A DNA stretch of 64,000 nt from Paenibacillus paridis (GCF_006345825.1 NZ_VCIX01000053.1:25071-89070); one strand, 5' to 3'. Counted from the first letter of the stretch, positions 46,781-57,171 are shown. Notes: generated from the letters alone by a model not told the origin. A program made the numbers and translations.

Positions 46781-48142
46781 TTGAAGAGAGCATTAGCCTT
46801 GCTTATCAGTCTGATGATTATCGTACCGCTTGCCGCATGCGGAGGAAATAACGGCACTGAACAGCCTGCCAGCCCATCCGCAGCTCCGGGCACGTCAACA
46901 ACGGCGACTGAGAAGGCGGAGCCGTCAGCGAAGTCCAAGATTAAGTTTTATACCTTTAAGGCCAACAAACCGGAGGAACCAACCTACCAAGCGGTTCAGG
47001 AGTACAACAAATCGCAAGACAAGGTGGAGGTTGAATACGTGTCGCTCGTACAGAACAGCGACAGCGTAGAATTTCTGAGCAAGCTTGACGTGCTGATCGC
47101 GGGCGGCGAAGTCGTAGATGTCTTTATGACAGGCAACGAGGAGACGCTTATGGAACGCGCGTCGCGCGGTGTGGTAGAACCGCTTGACAGCTATTTAGAG
47201 GCGGAAGGCATTAAAGCGGAAGATGAGTACTTTAAAGTACTCAAAATGGATAAGAAGACTTACGGTTTGATGAACAGCGTTACGCAGTGGTTCACGGTCT
47301 TCAACCGCGAGCATCTTGAAGAAGCGGGGCTGGAGCTGCCTGAGATGGGCTGGACTTGGGATGACTTCCGTACTTATGCCAAGAAGCTGACCACGAAGGA
47401 CCACTACGGAACCTATTTCCACACGTGGGGTGAATATCCGAATATCGTAGCGTATACCGAGCGCTCCAATCCGCAGCTCGGCGACGATCTTAAGCCGATT
47501 TTTGATGACCCTTCTTTCAATTACTTCTTTAATCTGCGCCGTGCGATGGAGAAGGAAGACAAGAGCGTTGAACCTTATGCCGACGTATTGGCCGCTAATT
47601 ATCATGTGCTTCAGCAATTTTTTGCCGGTAACGCAAGCATGCTGGCTGTCCCGAGTTACGCCGTTCGGGCTGGTCTGAATTTGGAGAAATTCCCTCATAG
47701 CTTCCAAATGGTCTACGCACCGCTGCCGCGTTCGGTGGATGCCAAGGATGTGGGCATGACGAATATATCCAGCGGCGGTCTTGCCATGGGCGCCAAGTCG
47801 GAAAACAAGGATGCAGCCTTTGATTTTATGCGTTGGATGACGATGGAGTCATACAAATTTACGCAGGAAATACCAAACATCAAGAATGTGGACGGTACCG
47901 CACTGCTTAATACATTCTTTAGCGAAAACAAGGATCTGATCGATATTGACTCTCTAGCGAAGACGTTGTTCGATCCTCGCAACAAAATGCCTGATAGCTT
48001 CAGTGTTCCTTATGGAAGTGAGCTTAAGAAAATCGTCGAAAACGGCTTCGCCAGCTTCATGCTGGATGAACGCAGCTTCGAGGATGTCCAGAAGGAAATG
48101 ACTGCTGAAGTTGAGAAGGTCGTTCAGGCGAACCAAAAATAA
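46781..48142 (+). CDS. Sugar-binding lipoprotein of the ABC transporter
   Basis: A family 1 solute-binding protein. The lipobox is PLAAC with Cys20, followed by a Ser/Ala/Thr linker and a periplasmic-binding fold (IKFYTFKANKPEEPTYQAVQEYNK, LDVLIAGGEVVDVFMTGNEE, WTWDDFRTYAKKLT, FFAGNASMLAVPSYAV). TTG at 46781 follows AGGGGG. The 165-nt gap after the permeases has no clear terminator. Ligand unknown, presumably an oligosaccharide released by the beta-helix protein or its kin. Confidence 0.92.
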   Translation: MKRALALLISLMIIVPLAACGGNNGTEQPASPSAAPGTSTTATEKAEPSAKSKIKFYTFKANKPEEPTYQAVQEYNKSQDKVEVEYVSLVQNSDSVEFLSKLDVLIAGGEVVDVFMTGNEETLMERASRGVVEPLDSYLEAEGIKAEDEYFKVLKMDKKTYGLMNSVTQWFTVFNREHLEEAGLELPEMGWTWDDFRTYAKKLTTKDHYGTYFHTWGEYPNIVAYTERSNPQLGDDLKPIFDDPSFNYFFNLRRAMEKEDKSVEPYADVLAANYHVLQQFFAGNASMLAVPSYAVRAGLNLEKFPHSFQMVYAPLPRSVDAKDVGMTNISSGGLAMGAKSENKDAAFDFMRWMTMESYKFTQEIPNIKNVDGTALLNTFFSENKDLIDIDSLAKTLFDPRNKMPDSFSVPYGSELKKIVENGFASFMLDERSFEDVQKEMTAEVEKVVQANQK

Positions 48143-48198
48143 AAGATGGCCGGGCAGTGGCAGCGATAAGATATAATAGAACGTAACTAAAAATCAGC

Positions 48199-49962
48199 GT
48201 GAGGATGGATGTCAGCTTGGATTGGATGAGTCGATTTTCTTTCTATCGCAGACTGCAGTTCTCCTTCATTATCTTTATCTTGCTGCCATTCATCGCGGTT
48301 ACGTTCTGGTCCTACTCTTCTGTAGGCCGCAATGTAAGCGACAAGATTACCCTCTCTAACCAAGAGACACTGAACGTCATTGCCCATCAAATGGAGAAAA
48401 CGATCGACGGCATTTCCTTTGCGTCGGTCTTTTTCTCTCAACCCTACGATTCCGATGTGCTCGAACGGTTGCGCGGATTGAAGGATGTGGAGAGCTTTGC
48501 GAATTACGAGACCTATGTTCATCAAGCGAAGCTGAAGGAGATGGCGAGCATCCTCTCTATCCAGTCGCTCGACCTCAATCTTGAGATTCTTATTATTAAT
48601 AGCCATGACCGTGTCATTATTTCCAACCAAGGCAGGCCTGTGTTTGCTGTGCTGCCAGACCGGCTTCAGAAAGAACTCGGCAAGCTGGATACGAAGGAAA
48701 CAACTGAGCTACATTGGTTCGCAGATGGTGAGGCTGGGGCCTTGCCAGATACGTATTATGCGGCACGTTTCATCGTGGATCCGCTTGACCGGGAGCGGCT
48801 GGCTACTTTGTTCATTGGTATCCCCGCCGATTATTTCCGCAGTCTGTTGGATACGGGCAATCCGGCAGTCTCCATTACGCTGTCCGATCGCGCGGGCATA
48901 CGGATTGCAAGGCATGAGGGCAGCAAATCGGTATCGTCAGGCAGCATGCTGAAGAGCGAAACGGTCATCCAGAGAGTCGGCTGGAAGCTGGAGAGCCACA
49001 TGCCGCAGCGCTCTGTGGTTGGGCAGATCAATCGGGAATTCTTCGTCTCCACTTCGCTCGTCGGCTTGTTCTTTCTGTTTTTCCTGATTCTGTCCATGCT
49101 CTGGGCCAGGCAGATTAATAAGCCAATCAGTCTGCTGCGGTCAAACGTCAAGCAGTATGTCGGAGGCAACCGGGCTGTACGCATCCCCGTAAAGGGAAAG
49201 GATGAAGTAGCTGTACTGTCCGCAGCCTTTAATCAGATCCTCGATGAGATGGATCAACTGCTTCGACATGTGGAGAACGAACAAGAGGAAAAACGACTGC
49301 TGGAGCTGCAAGCGCTGGCGGCACAGATACGACCTCACTTTTTACTCAATACGCTTAATTCGATCAAGGTCAACCTTCTCATGGCTGGCGACGATGCCCA
49401 TGGCGGAATGATTGATTCCTTAATGAAGCTGTTGCGCGCTTACGTAAGAGTGGATGCTCCGCTAGAGCTTGACGAGGAAGTCAAAATATTGGATAGCTAC
49501 ATCCAGGTGATGCAGATTCGCAACCGGCTCGATATTCGCTTTGTTGTTACGCTGAATGAAGGCTTGTCATCCCTTTCTCTGCCGCGGCTATTATTGCAGC
49601 CGATTGTGGAGAATGCCATCATACATGGGTTCTCGGCTCGTCCCGAATGGCCGGTCATCACGTTATCAGCCCGCATAGTAGGTCGCATGGCGGAAATTGA
49701 GATTTGTGATAATGGGCGAGGGATGACGGAAGAAGCGATAATGAGCCTAAATCAACGGCTGCTGGATGCGGAATCCAACATGCCCGCGCAAGAGAAAAGC
49801 GTAGGGCTTGTTAACACTGCACGGCGATTGCGTGTGCTTTACGGCCATCGTGCACGCTTGACGGCTGCCAAAGGCGAAGGCGGGGGCATGGGCTTTATCT
49901 TGCAGATTCCTATGCAAAGCAGAAAGGAGGCAGAGCGCCATGATGAAGATCATGCTAATTGA
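48199..49962 (+). CDS. YesM-type sensor histidine kinase
   Basis: Membrane helices lie at about 22-42 and 287-308, with a large extracellular sensor between, then HAMP (INKPISLLRSNVKQYVGGNRAVRI). The His_kinase domain has the phosphorylated His380 in LAAQIRPHFLLNTLNSIKV, and HATPase has VENAIIHGF and ICDNGRGM. Such kinases sense extracellular sugars, sometimes through the binding protein. The start is unsettled between GTG 48199 and TTG 48217. It overlaps the response regulator by 23 nt. Confidence 0.92.
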   Translation: MRMDVSLDWMSRFSFYRRLQFSFIIFILLPFIAVTFWSYSSVGRNVSDKITLSNQETLNVIAHQMEKTIDGISFASVFFSQPYDSDVLERLRGLKDVESFANYETYVHQAKLKEMASILSIQSLDLNLEILIINSHDRVIISNQGRPVFAVLPDRLQKELGKLDTKETTELHWFADGEAGALPDTYYAARFIVDPLDRERLATLFIGIPADYFRSLLDTGNPAVSITLSDRAGIRIARHEGSKSVSSGSMLKSETVIQRVGWKLESHMPQRSVVGQINREFFVSTSLVGLFFLFFLILSMLWARQINKPISLLRSNVKQYVGGNRAVRIPVKGKDEVAVLSAAFNQILDEMDQLLRHVENEQEEKRLLELQALAAQIRPHFLLNTLNSIKVNLLMAGDDAHGGMIDSLMKLLRAYVRVDAPLELDEEVKILDSYIQVMQIRNRLDIRFVVTLNEGLSSLSLPRLLLQPIVENAIIHGFSARPEWPVITLSARIVGRMAEIEICDNGRGMTEEAIMSLNQRLLDAESNMPAQEKSVGLVNTARRLRVLYGHRARLTAAKGEGGGMGFILQIPMQSRKEAERHDEDHAN

Positions 49963-51511
49963 CGATGACGTCCCGATGTTGGAATATGTCGGGCGGCTGC
50001 TGGCCGAGTCGAATCTGGGTTTGGCGCTCGTTGCCTCGGCATCTGCGAGTGAGCAAGCGTTGGAGCAGTTCAGGCTTACCGAGCCCGACATCGTCGTGAC
50101 CGATATTGGCATGCCAGGCATGGATGGTCTCGAACTGGCCGAAGCCTTCCGAGTGGTGAATCCCGAGGTGCGCTTGCTATTTCTGACCTGTTATGAGGAT
50201 TTCCAATATTCGAAGCGAGCCTTTCAACTGGATGCTGACGATTATATTATCAAGGATGAGCTGTCGGCCAAACAGCTGGCGACCAGTCTTGACAAAGCGA
50301 TGCGCCGGATTAGAAGCCGTCGCGAACTGTTGGATCGGTACACGCTTCAGCAGGATATGATGCGGCATAAGGAAGCGTTGAAGCAAAGCTTTCTTAAGCA
50401 GCTGCTTTCCGGCAGCAGTGAGAAGGAGCTGCTGTTGTTCGGGGAACGTATTGGGATATCCTGGAAGCTTCCGTATTTCCAGCACGCCGTACTGCATATC
50501 GACGCAGCGAGTGCCCTGGGACGCTATCGGAATCAGGATCTGCCGCTTATTCATTTCGGCGTCGCCAATATTGCTGCCGAGCTATCTGCAGGCACGGCAA
50601 TAACGGTGCTGCCTAGCGGTCAATCGAATCTCTATATCATTTCAAACATTCACGGTTCAGTTGGAATAGAAGACTCACTTCAGGCCTACCTTGCTTCGGT
50701 TGGGGATAAGGTCCATCAATATTTAAAGGTGGAGCTGTACGGCATATACAGCAAAGACGCCTTTTCGTTTCATCAGATTAGCGCTTCCTATCATTCCTTA
50801 ATGAGCCGCTGCGATAGTATCTTTTACGTATCGGACGCCGTTGTCGCAGCACCGGAGCGGCAGGTCAGCTTCCGGCAGTCTTTCGATGGAAGAGGAGACA
50901 AGGAGCGCTCGCTGTTGGCGCTGGGCTTCTCCGAAGGCAACATGTCCTTATTCGATCTTGCGATCAACGGTTTAACCCAGCAGGCGGCAACTGAACAGCT
51001 GTCACCGCGTTCAATGAAGGAGAGAATGGCAGACCTGGTACGTCAATCCGCTTACGAGACGAATACCGAAGTGGAGGACGGCTTCTATATGCTCCTGGGT
51101 CATGCCTTTACCGCAGACGAGGCTGCTCGGTTGACGAAGCGGGAGCTGCGAAATCTGCTTGGGCAGCAGTTTAATGGGGCTCCGACAGGAAGCGAGAAGG
51201 ATGTCCGCTTGCAAGCCATCGATTCGTATTTAGAGGCCAATGCTGACCGAATGGTCACCTCCTTAGATATGGCGGCACATTTGCACCTGAATGCAAGCTA
51301 CTTCTCGCGGTTCTTCAAACGGCTGGCAGGTGTGAATTTCACAGACTACGTTAACCAATATAAGATCAATCTTGCGATTGCCATGCTGAAGCAAGAGCAT
51401 GAGACGGTTGAGAACGTTGCTTATACCATCGGGTTTTCGGATCGTGCGTACTTCTCCAAGGTTTTCAAAAAGTACAGCGGCAAAAGCCCTAGCGAATACA
51501 AGGGTCAATAA
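49940..51511 (+). CDS. YesN-type response regulator with AraC DNA-binding domain
   Basis: The receiver domain (1-120) has DDD at 8-10, the phosphorylated Asp55 in DIVVTDIGMPGMDG, and Lys105 in IIKDE. A middle region of about 280 residues links it to an AraC domain with two helix-turn-helix units (SLDMAAHLHLNASYFSRFFKRLAG and VENVAYTIGFSDRAYFSKVFKKYSG). It should activate this sugar cluster in response to the adjacent kinase. The start lies inside the kinase gene, behind AGAAAGGAGG. Confidence 0.93.
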   Translation: MMKIMLIDDDVPMLEYVGRLLAESNLGLALVASASASEQALEQFRLTEPDIVVTDIGMPGMDGLELAEAFRVVNPEVRLLFLTCYEDFQYSKRAFQLDADDYIIKDELSAKQLATSLDKAMRRIRSRRELLDRYTLQQDMMRHKEALKQSFLKQLLSGSSEKELLLFGERIGISWKLPYFQHAVLHIDAASALGRYRNQDLPLIHFGVANIAAELSAGTAITVLPSGQSNLYIISNIHGSVGIEDSLQAYLASVGDKVHQYLKVELYGIYSKDAFSFHQISASYHSLMSRCDSIFYVSDAVVAAPERQVSFRQSFDGRGDKERSLLALGFSEGNMSLFDLAINGLTQQAATEQLSPRSMKERMADLVRQSAYETNTEVEDGFYMLLGHAFTADEAARLTKRELRNLLGQQFNGAPTGSEKDVRLQAIDSYLEANADRMVTSLDMAAHLHLNASYFSRFFKRLAGVNFTDYVNQYKINLAIAMLKQEHETVENVAYTIGFSDRAYFSKVFKKYSGKSPSEYKGQ

Positions 51512-51601
51512 GAGAAATCAAGGGGTGCCGCTAAGGCATCCTGTTATCGGGGTGAATCTCTTTAGTTGGCCAATTAAATATTATTTTTAGGAGGAGTATT
51601 T

Positions 51602-53695
51602 ATGAAAGCGCTCTTATTTAAAGTCTCGTTAATGATTCTGGTTTCTGCCATTGTATTCGTAGCGCCAGAGAGTCCTATCCGTACGCCATCGGTGCAGGCC
51701 GCAGGAACGACTTATTATGTAGATGCCGCCGCAGGGAATGATGCCAACGCAGGAACAAGCAGCTCAACCGCCTGGCGTACGCTGCCGAAGGTGAACAATG
51801 CCGTGTTTAGTCCAGGAGACCGGATCCTGCTAAAGGCAGGTTCCATTTGGAACAATCAGTATTTGGATCTGCAAGGCTCAGGGACGAGCGGCAGCCCCAT
51901 TGTGGTTGATAGCTACGGTTCGGGTCCTAAGCCGCTAATCAACTTTGGGGACACGGAGGTAGAGGGAGACGGTTTTGGCGTCAGGCTCAAAAACGTCTCG
52001 TACTGGGAGGTCAACAATTTAGAAATTACGAGTGGACAGCATGCGACAGACCGCAAACGAAGCGGCATTTTGGTGCTCGGTGAAGGCGCCGGAGCGGGAG
52101 CGTTCCGCCATATTTATATTCGCAACAACGATATTCATGATGTTTTTGGCACAAACCGAAGAACCGGCGGCATCAATTTCTATGCGCGGGGAAGCAATTG
52201 GATGGCGGAGAGCACTTGGGACGATGTGCTTATTGAGAATAACACCGTGATTAACGTGGCGGATACGGGCATTCAGATTATGACAGATGCCTTTGCGAAT
52301 GCTTCTTGGACGCACAAGTTCAACGCCTTTACAAATGTAGTCATCCGCGACAATTATGTGGAGCGTATTCATCGGGATGGCATTCTTGTACGTGCCGCGA
52401 TTTCTCCTTTAATTGAATACAATACGACGAACGAGATCGGAGTAAGCTGCGACGTCAATACGACTATCGTCAACTATTTGGATCCGATCTATGTTGTGGC
52501 CGCGCAGTGGGCTTATGCGACGACGGGGGCTGTATTCCAGAACAATGAAGCCTTCAATACTAAAGTTATCAACGGAGATGGGCAAGCATGGGACTTCGAT
52601 ATCGATGTGTACAACAGCATTTACCAATATAATTTCAGCCATCACAATGAAGGCGGCGCGCTGCTTGTTATGAATAATACAGATGGCAATGTGTTTCGTT
52701 ATAACATTAGCCAGAACGACGGAGATAGGTTTGGGACCTTTGATGTGATTAACAACGGGGGGAACCTATACGTATACAACAACGTCATCTATCGGACCAA
52801 CGGGACATACAACCATTTGACCGAGGGCAGCAATACGGGCATGGTTTATTACAGCAATAACATCTTCTATAATATGGGCAGTGGTAATTATACAGTCAGC
52901 CCCCGTGTTCAATATAATAACAATTTGTTCTACGGAGCCAATACCGGCACTGCCAATGATGCGAATAAAGTGATCGGCAACCCGCTCTTCGTAAACGGAG
53001 GGGCAGCAACCGGCATCGCAACCGCGGATGCTTACAAGCTGACCTCGGCGTCTCCTGCCATCAACAAAGGCCTAACCATCACGAGCAACGGTGGGAGTGA
53101 CTTCTTCGGCAATCCATTGTACAACGGCGTCCCAGACATCGGTGTGCATGAATACACGGGAGCGGTAACGGTTCCCATCACGCTGTTCACGGATAACTTT
53201 GAAGATGGAAACGCGAACGGCTGGACGACTATCGGCGGCAGCTGGGCCGTGCAGAATGACGGGACGTTCTCCTATGTGCAGAATTCATTGTCAGGAGAGT
53301 TTATCGCTTATGCAGGCGATGGATCTTGGAGTGATTACAGCGTGGAAGCTGACATCAAAATCAATTCCAATGGAGGCAATGCAGGCATTCTGTTCCGCTA
53401 TCAAGATGCGAACAACTTCTATATGCTTCGTTTGAACGACACGAGCGATACCGTTGACCTCTATAAGAAGACAGCGGGTACACTTCAATTGCTTACGAGC
53501 GTGTCCTCGCCCATCAGCGCAGGACAGTTTATTCGGCTTAAGGCTGCGATAAGCGGCGGGAATATAACGGGCTACGTGAATGGAACGTCCATGCTCACCT
53601 GGGCCGGGAATCCTGCGGAGCTGCAAACCGGAAAGATTGGGCTGCGCAGCCACTCGACCCCGGCATCGTACGATAATGTGCAAGTTTTCCATTAA
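51602..53695 (+). CDS. Secreted right-handed beta-helix protein with a C-terminal sugar-binding-like domain
   Basis: A signal peptide ends near VQAAG, then YYVDAAAGNDANAGTSSSTAWRTL begins a parallel beta-helix (about 35-510) with many ...NN...I.. turns, like pectate lyases and other polysaccharide lyases. A choice-of-anchor Q-like closing segment (YKLTSASPAINKG, GVPDIGVHEY) follows. A jelly-roll domain forms the last 170 residues (FEDGNANGWTTIGGSW, AGILFRYQDANNFYMLRLN), similar to DUF1080 or CBM66-like domains. It probably binds or cleaves an extracellular polysaccharide taken up by the adjacent importer. No clear Ca-Asp cluster was identified. GGAGGAG precedes the ATG. Confidence 0.88.
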   Translation: MKALLFKVSLMILVSAIVFVAPESPIRTPSVQAAGTTYYVDAAAGNDANAGTSSSTAWRTLPKVNNAVFSPGDRILLKAGSIWNNQYLDLQGSGTSGSPIVVDSYGSGPKPLINFGDTEVEGDGFGVRLKNVSYWEVNNLEITSGQHATDRKRSGILVLGEGAGAGAFRHIYIRNNDIHDVFGTNRRTGGINFYARGSNWMAESTWDDVLIENNTVINVADTGIQIMTDAFANASWTHKFNAFTNVVIRDNYVERIHRDGILVRAAISPLIEYNTTNEIGVSCDVNTTIVNYLDPIYVVAAQWAYATTGAVFQNNEAFNTKVINGDGQAWDFDIDVYNSIYQYNFSHHNEGGALLVMNNTDGNVFRYNISQNDGDRFGTFDVINNGGNLYVYNNVIYRTNGTYNHLTEGSNTGMVYYSNNIFYNMGSGNYTVSPRVQYNNNLFYGANTGTANDANKVIGNPLFVNGGAATGIATADAYKLTSASPAINKGLTITSNGGSDFFGNPLYNGVPDIGVHEYTGAVTVPITLFTDNFEDGNANGWTTIGGSWAVQNDGTFSYVQNSLSGEFIAYAGDGSWSDYSVEADIKINSNGGNAGILFRYQDANNFYMLRLNDTSDTVDLYKKTAGTLQLLTSVSSPISAGQFIRLKAAISGGNITGYVNGTSMLTWAGNPAELQTGKIGLRSHSTPASYDNVQVFH

Positions 53696-53738
53696 GCGAA
53701 TTTTAAGCAGATTAGGGTAAAAAGGAGGGATAGGGGAA

Positions 53739-54446
53739 ATGGAATTGAAGGTAGGCATTCGGGCATTATTGTTGCCCATATCCCTCCTGTTGTTGATCTT
53801 GCCGCTGCTGTTTACCGCTTGTTCTGCTGCGCCGGCAGGGATGAATGCAGAAGCTGATACGGAGCAACCGTCGGAAGCATCTGATGACGTTGTCGCATGG
53901 ATCAATAACGAGCCGATAACTATTGGGGAATGGATGCCCCGCATGCTTGAGCTGCGAAGTGTTGTCGCAGCTGAATGGGAGCCGTCTTCGGGGGATGTCA
54001 GCTCGGATTCTTTCTGGTACGAGGCTCAGAACGGGCATATGCCGATCGAGGCCTTACGGAAGCTTGCGCTTGACCGATTGGCCGAAATTAAGGTGCAGCA
54101 AATAGCTGCGAGAAATGCCGGTATTATCGAGGATATCAGTTATCAAGCGTTCCTGGCTGGGATGGAGAAGGAGAATAGCCAGCGTAAGAGCCGCTTAGCT
54201 AAGGGTCAAACCATTTATGGGCCTAAGCAGTACAGCGAGAAAGTCTACTATGCCTATACGCTGGCGAACATGGTGATTGAACTCAAAGCACATCTGGAGG
54301 ACGCTGCCGATGCTAACGGAGCGGCATCCAGTCACCCGCTTACTCACGCTTCGTATGAGTCATGGCTGACAGAGCAGTTAAGCGCCGCCGACGTTCAAAT
54401 CAATCCATCGGTGTACTCGCGCCTGAAGCTGTCCGGTTTACAATAG
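53739..54446 (+). CDS. SurA-N-like lipoprotein
   Basis: A lipobox LFTACS (Cys28) follows a long hydrophobic stretch. The mature part is helical and resembles the N-terminal chaperone part of SurA/PrsA-type foldases (VVAWINNEPITIGEWMPRM, IEALRKLALDRLAEIKVQQIAARNAGI). No parvulin catalytic domain is present. It may help fold secreted proteins of this cluster, such as the beta-helix protein 43 nt upstream. AAGGAGG precedes the ATG. A terminator ends the unit. Confidence 0.75.
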   Translation: MELKVGIRALLLPISLLLLILPLLFTACSAAPAGMNAEADTEQPSEASDDVVAWINNEPITIGEWMPRMLELRSVVAAEWEPSSGDVSSDSFWYEAQNGHMPIEALRKLALDRLAEIKVQQIAARNAGIIEDISYQAFLAGMEKENSQRKSRLAKGQTIYGPKQYSEKVYYAYTLANMVIELKAHLEDAADANGAASSHPLTHASYESWLTEQLSAADVQINPSVYSRLKLSGLQ

Positions 54447-54489
54447 CGGAAGCAGACACGACGATTGAGCTGACCATAAGAAGCAAATG

Positions 54490-54524
54490 GAACGTTCCTC
54501 TTGTTAACCGGGGAACGTTCTTTT
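54490..54524 (+). terminator. Terminator closing the sugar cluster
   Basis: GAACGTTCC (54490-54498) pairs with GGAACGTTC (54512-54520), followed by TTTT. The rest of 54525-54738 shows no gene. Confidence 0.85.
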
Positions 54525-54738
54525 GCCTTGTGGCCGCATGTTCATAACAGGGTACCTGGACTTTCAGCTTGGAGGGGGATTGGAATACAGTGCGGAAAAT
54601 CACGTTGGGCTAAGGAGCTTATACAATGAAATATTTAAAAATCCTTAATATTACGGCTTGTATAGAGTACTTGTAGTGATTGGATAATTTGCATATAATA
54701 CAGGTTGAACGATTGAAGGAAAGAAGGGATTTTACGAC

Positions 54739-55566
54739 ATGGAATTGTGGTATACGGAAAAACAAACAGAGAGCTTCGGCATTACGGCGAAGATTACGAA
54801 AACTTACGTAAATGAACAAACGGATTTTCAACAGTTGGATATGATCGAAACGGAAGAGTTCGGAACGATGCTCGTGCTTGACGGCATGGTTATGACTACA
54901 GTTAAGGATGAGTTCGTATACCACGAGATGGTTGCGCATCCTGTTCTTTTCACGCATCCGAATCCGGAGTACGTGCTTGTAGTTGGCGGCGGAGACGGCG
55001 GCGTCATTCGTGAAGTAATGAAGCACCCGAAGGTGAAGAAGGCTGTTTTGGTCGACATCGACGGTAAAGTGATTGAGTACTCCAAAAAATACTTGCCATC
55101 CATCGCTGGCGAGCTCGACAACCCGCGCGTTGAAGTGCTTGTGAACGACGGCTTTATGCATATTCATGACCATAAAAATACGTACGACGTGATCATGGTT
55201 GATTCTACGGAGCCCGTAGGCCCTGCTGCCAACCTGTTTACGAAAGGCTTCTACCAAGGCATCTACGAATCCTTGAAGGAAGACGGCATTTTCGTTGCGC
55301 AAACGGACAACCCTTGGTTCAAGGCTGACCTGATTCAAAGCGTAAACAAAGACGTAAAAGAAGTATTCCCGATCGTTCGCGTTTATGGCGCTAACATCCC
55401 GACTTACCCAAGCGGTCTGTGGACATTCACAATGGGCAGCAAAAAATACGATCCGACGGCTGTTGACGAGACGGCAATTCCGGAAATCGATACGAAATAC
55501 TACACGCCGCGCCTTCACAAAGCAGCCTTCGTGCTGCCTAAATTTGTTGAAGACCTCATTAAGTAA
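54739..55566 (+). CDS. speE: Spermidine synthase SpeE
   Basis: This aminopropyltransferase joins decarboxylated AdoMet and putrescine. The 275-residue chain has the family motifs [32 protein letters not shown] and the catalytic [15 protein letters not shown], then [31 protein letters not shown] precedes the ATG. It is followed by speB after 37 nt, the usual polyamine pair. Confidence 0.96.
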   Translation: MELWYTEKQTESFGITAKITKTYVNEQTDFQQLDMIETEEFGTMLVLDGMVMTTVKDEFVYHEMVAHPVLFTHPNPEYVLVVGGGDGGVIREVMKHPKVKKAVLVDIDGKVIEYSKKYLPSIAGELDNPRVEVLVNDGFMHIHDHKNTYDVIMVDSTEPVGPAANLFTKGFYQGIYESLKEDGIFVAQTDNPWFKADLIQSVNKDVKEVFPIVRVYGANIPTYPSGLWTFTMGSKKYDPTAVDETAIPEIDTKYYTPRLHKAAFVLPKFVEDLIK

Positions 55567-55603
55567 TTAGCGGCTACGATATAGAAGGAGAGGACAAGCC
55601 CTC

Positions 55604-56473
55604 ATGAAATTGGATCAAAAATATTCCGGCAATGTCTTCATTTTGAGCTCGGAAAACTATGAAGCTTCCAAAGCGGTTATTTACGGTATGCCGATGGATT
55701 TCACGGTCAGCTTCCGTCCGGGCTCGCGTTTTGGCCCTCCGCGCATCCGCGAAGTGTCCATTGGACTTGAAGAGTACAGCCCTTACCTAGACCGCAGCCT
55801 GGAGGATATTGAATATTTCGATGCCGGCGATTTGCTGCTTCCTTTCGGAAACGCGGCTCGCAGCCTTGAAATTATCGGTGAATTCGTGCGCGGCGTGCTA
55901 GACGATGGCAAAATCCCTGTTGGACTCGGCGGCGAGCATCTCGTTTCATGGCCGATTTTCCAAGAGGTATACAAAAAATATCCTGATCTTGCGATCATCC
56001 ACTTCGATGCTCACGCGGATCTGCGCGAATCGTATGAAGGCGAGCCATTGTCGCACTCTACGCCGCTTCGCAAAGCAGCAGGCCTAATGGGCGGTCAGAA
56101 CATTTACCAGTTTGGTATCCGTTCAGGCTCCCGTGAGGAATGGCAGTATGCACGCGAGAATATTAACTTCCATCCGTTCGAGGTTTTGGAGCCGCTTAAG
56201 AAGGTGCTTCCAGAGCTTGAAGGACGTCCGGTTTACCTGACGATCGATATCGATGTGCTGGATCCTTCTGCGGCGCCTGGCACAGGCACGGCCGAAGCGG
56301 GTGGCATTACGTCGAAAGAGTTGATCGAATCGGTTCATGCAATCGCCCGTTCCGGCGTGAATATCGTGGGCTTTGACCTCGTTGAGGTCGCGCCAGCTTA
56401 TGATCCAACGGAGCAAACGCAGATCGTGGCAGCTAAAGTCATTCGTGAAATGCTGCTCGGATTTTTAAAATAG
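55604..56473 (+). CDS. speB: Agmatinase SpeB
   Basis: This manganese enzyme hydrolyses agmatine to putrescine and urea, feeding SpeE. All metal ligands are visible: His in GLGGEHLVSWP, the Asp/His in IIHFDAHADLRE, and both Asp in LTIDIDVLDPSAAPGTGTAEAGG. The length of 289 is standard. GAAGGAGAGG precedes the ATG. The gene ends 19 nt before a terminator, so speE-speB is a bicistronic unit. Confidence 0.96.
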   Translation: MKLDQKYSGNVFILSSENYEASKAVIYGMPMDFTVSFRPGSRFGPPRIREVSIGLEEYSPYLDRSLEDIEYFDAGDLLLPFGNAARSLEIIGEFVRGVLDDGKIPVGLGGEHLVSWPIFQEVYKKYPDLAIIHFDAHADLRESYEGEPLSHSTPLRKAAGLMGGQNIYQFGIRSGSREEWQYARENINFHPFEVLEPLKKVLPELEGRPVYLTIDIDVLDPSAAPGTGTAEAGGITSKELIESVHAIARSGVNIVGFDLVEVAPAYDPTEQTQIVAAKVIREMLLGFLK

Positions 56474-56491
56474 GATTGATTTGATCAAAAT

Positions 56492-56542
56492 AAGGCTTCG
56501 CCCCTTGCGGTAAACATTCCGCTTGGGACGAAGCTCTTTTTT
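56492..56542 (+). terminator. Terminator of speE-speB
   Basis: GGCTTCG (56493-56499) pairs with CGAAGC (56529-56534), with inner CCC/GGG and GCGG/CCGC pairs and a TTTTTT tail. Confidence 0.88.
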
Positions 56543-56661
56543 GCGTTAATGACGGTTTCTTCTGAACCCGCCAAGCCGGATGAGGTGGATGCCAGCATAC
56601 AAATTAGGCTAAAATGAAAGGATAACGATCTTCAGCAGAAAAGAGCCAAGGGGATGATCAC

Positions 56662-57171
56662 ATGCGCATCTATTCATTTCCGCCAGTGATAGACGAGCAT
56701 GCGCGCGTGCTCATATTAGGAACGGCACCGAGCGTAAAGTCGCTGGAGCACAAACAATTTTATGGCCACCCGCAAAATTTTATGTGGAAGATTATCTATC
56801 GTTTGTTTAACGATTCCGAGATGGACCCGGTGTATGAAAACCGGCTTGTTTTCTTGAAGGAGCACCATCTGGCGTTATGGGACGTCATCGAATCCTGCGA
56901 GCGGGAGGGCAGCCTTGATGTGAATATAAAGGCGGAAGTGCCGCAAAAGCTGCCGGAACTTGTCGCCAATTACCCGTCGCTGCGCTGTTTTGCTTTTAAT
57001 GGGAGTAAAGCCTATGATACCTTTCATAAGTTTTACCGTGGGCATGAAAGCTTTAAAGATATTGCCCTGCTTAAGCTTCCTTCCTCCAGCCCGATCCCAA
57101 CCCCCCGCATGCGGACGCTTGAGGATCGCGTAAGCGCATGGAGCGTAATTGTGCCATATGCCACAACTTAA
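56662..57171 (+). CDS. DNA-deoxyinosine glycosylase (uracil-DNA glycosylase family 6)
   Basis: This base-excision repair enzyme removes hypoxanthine from DNA. The N-terminal RVLILGTAPSVKSLEHKQFYGHPQNFMWK is the family signature, with Asn as the key residue of the hypoxanthine-DNA glycosylase group. The C-terminal LPSSSPIPTPRMRT corresponds to the second motif. The length of 169 residues is normal. It has AAGGGGATGATC just before the ATG. It stands alone between two terminated units. Confidence 0.88.
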   Translation: MRIYSFPPVIDEHARVLILGTAPSVKSLEHKQFYGHPQNFMWKIIYRLFNDSEMDPVYENRLVFLKEHHLALWDVIESCEREGSLDVNIKAEVPQKLPELVANYPSLRCFAFNGSKAYDTFHKFYRGHESFKDIALLKLPSSSPIPTPRMRTLEDRVSAWSVIVPYATT

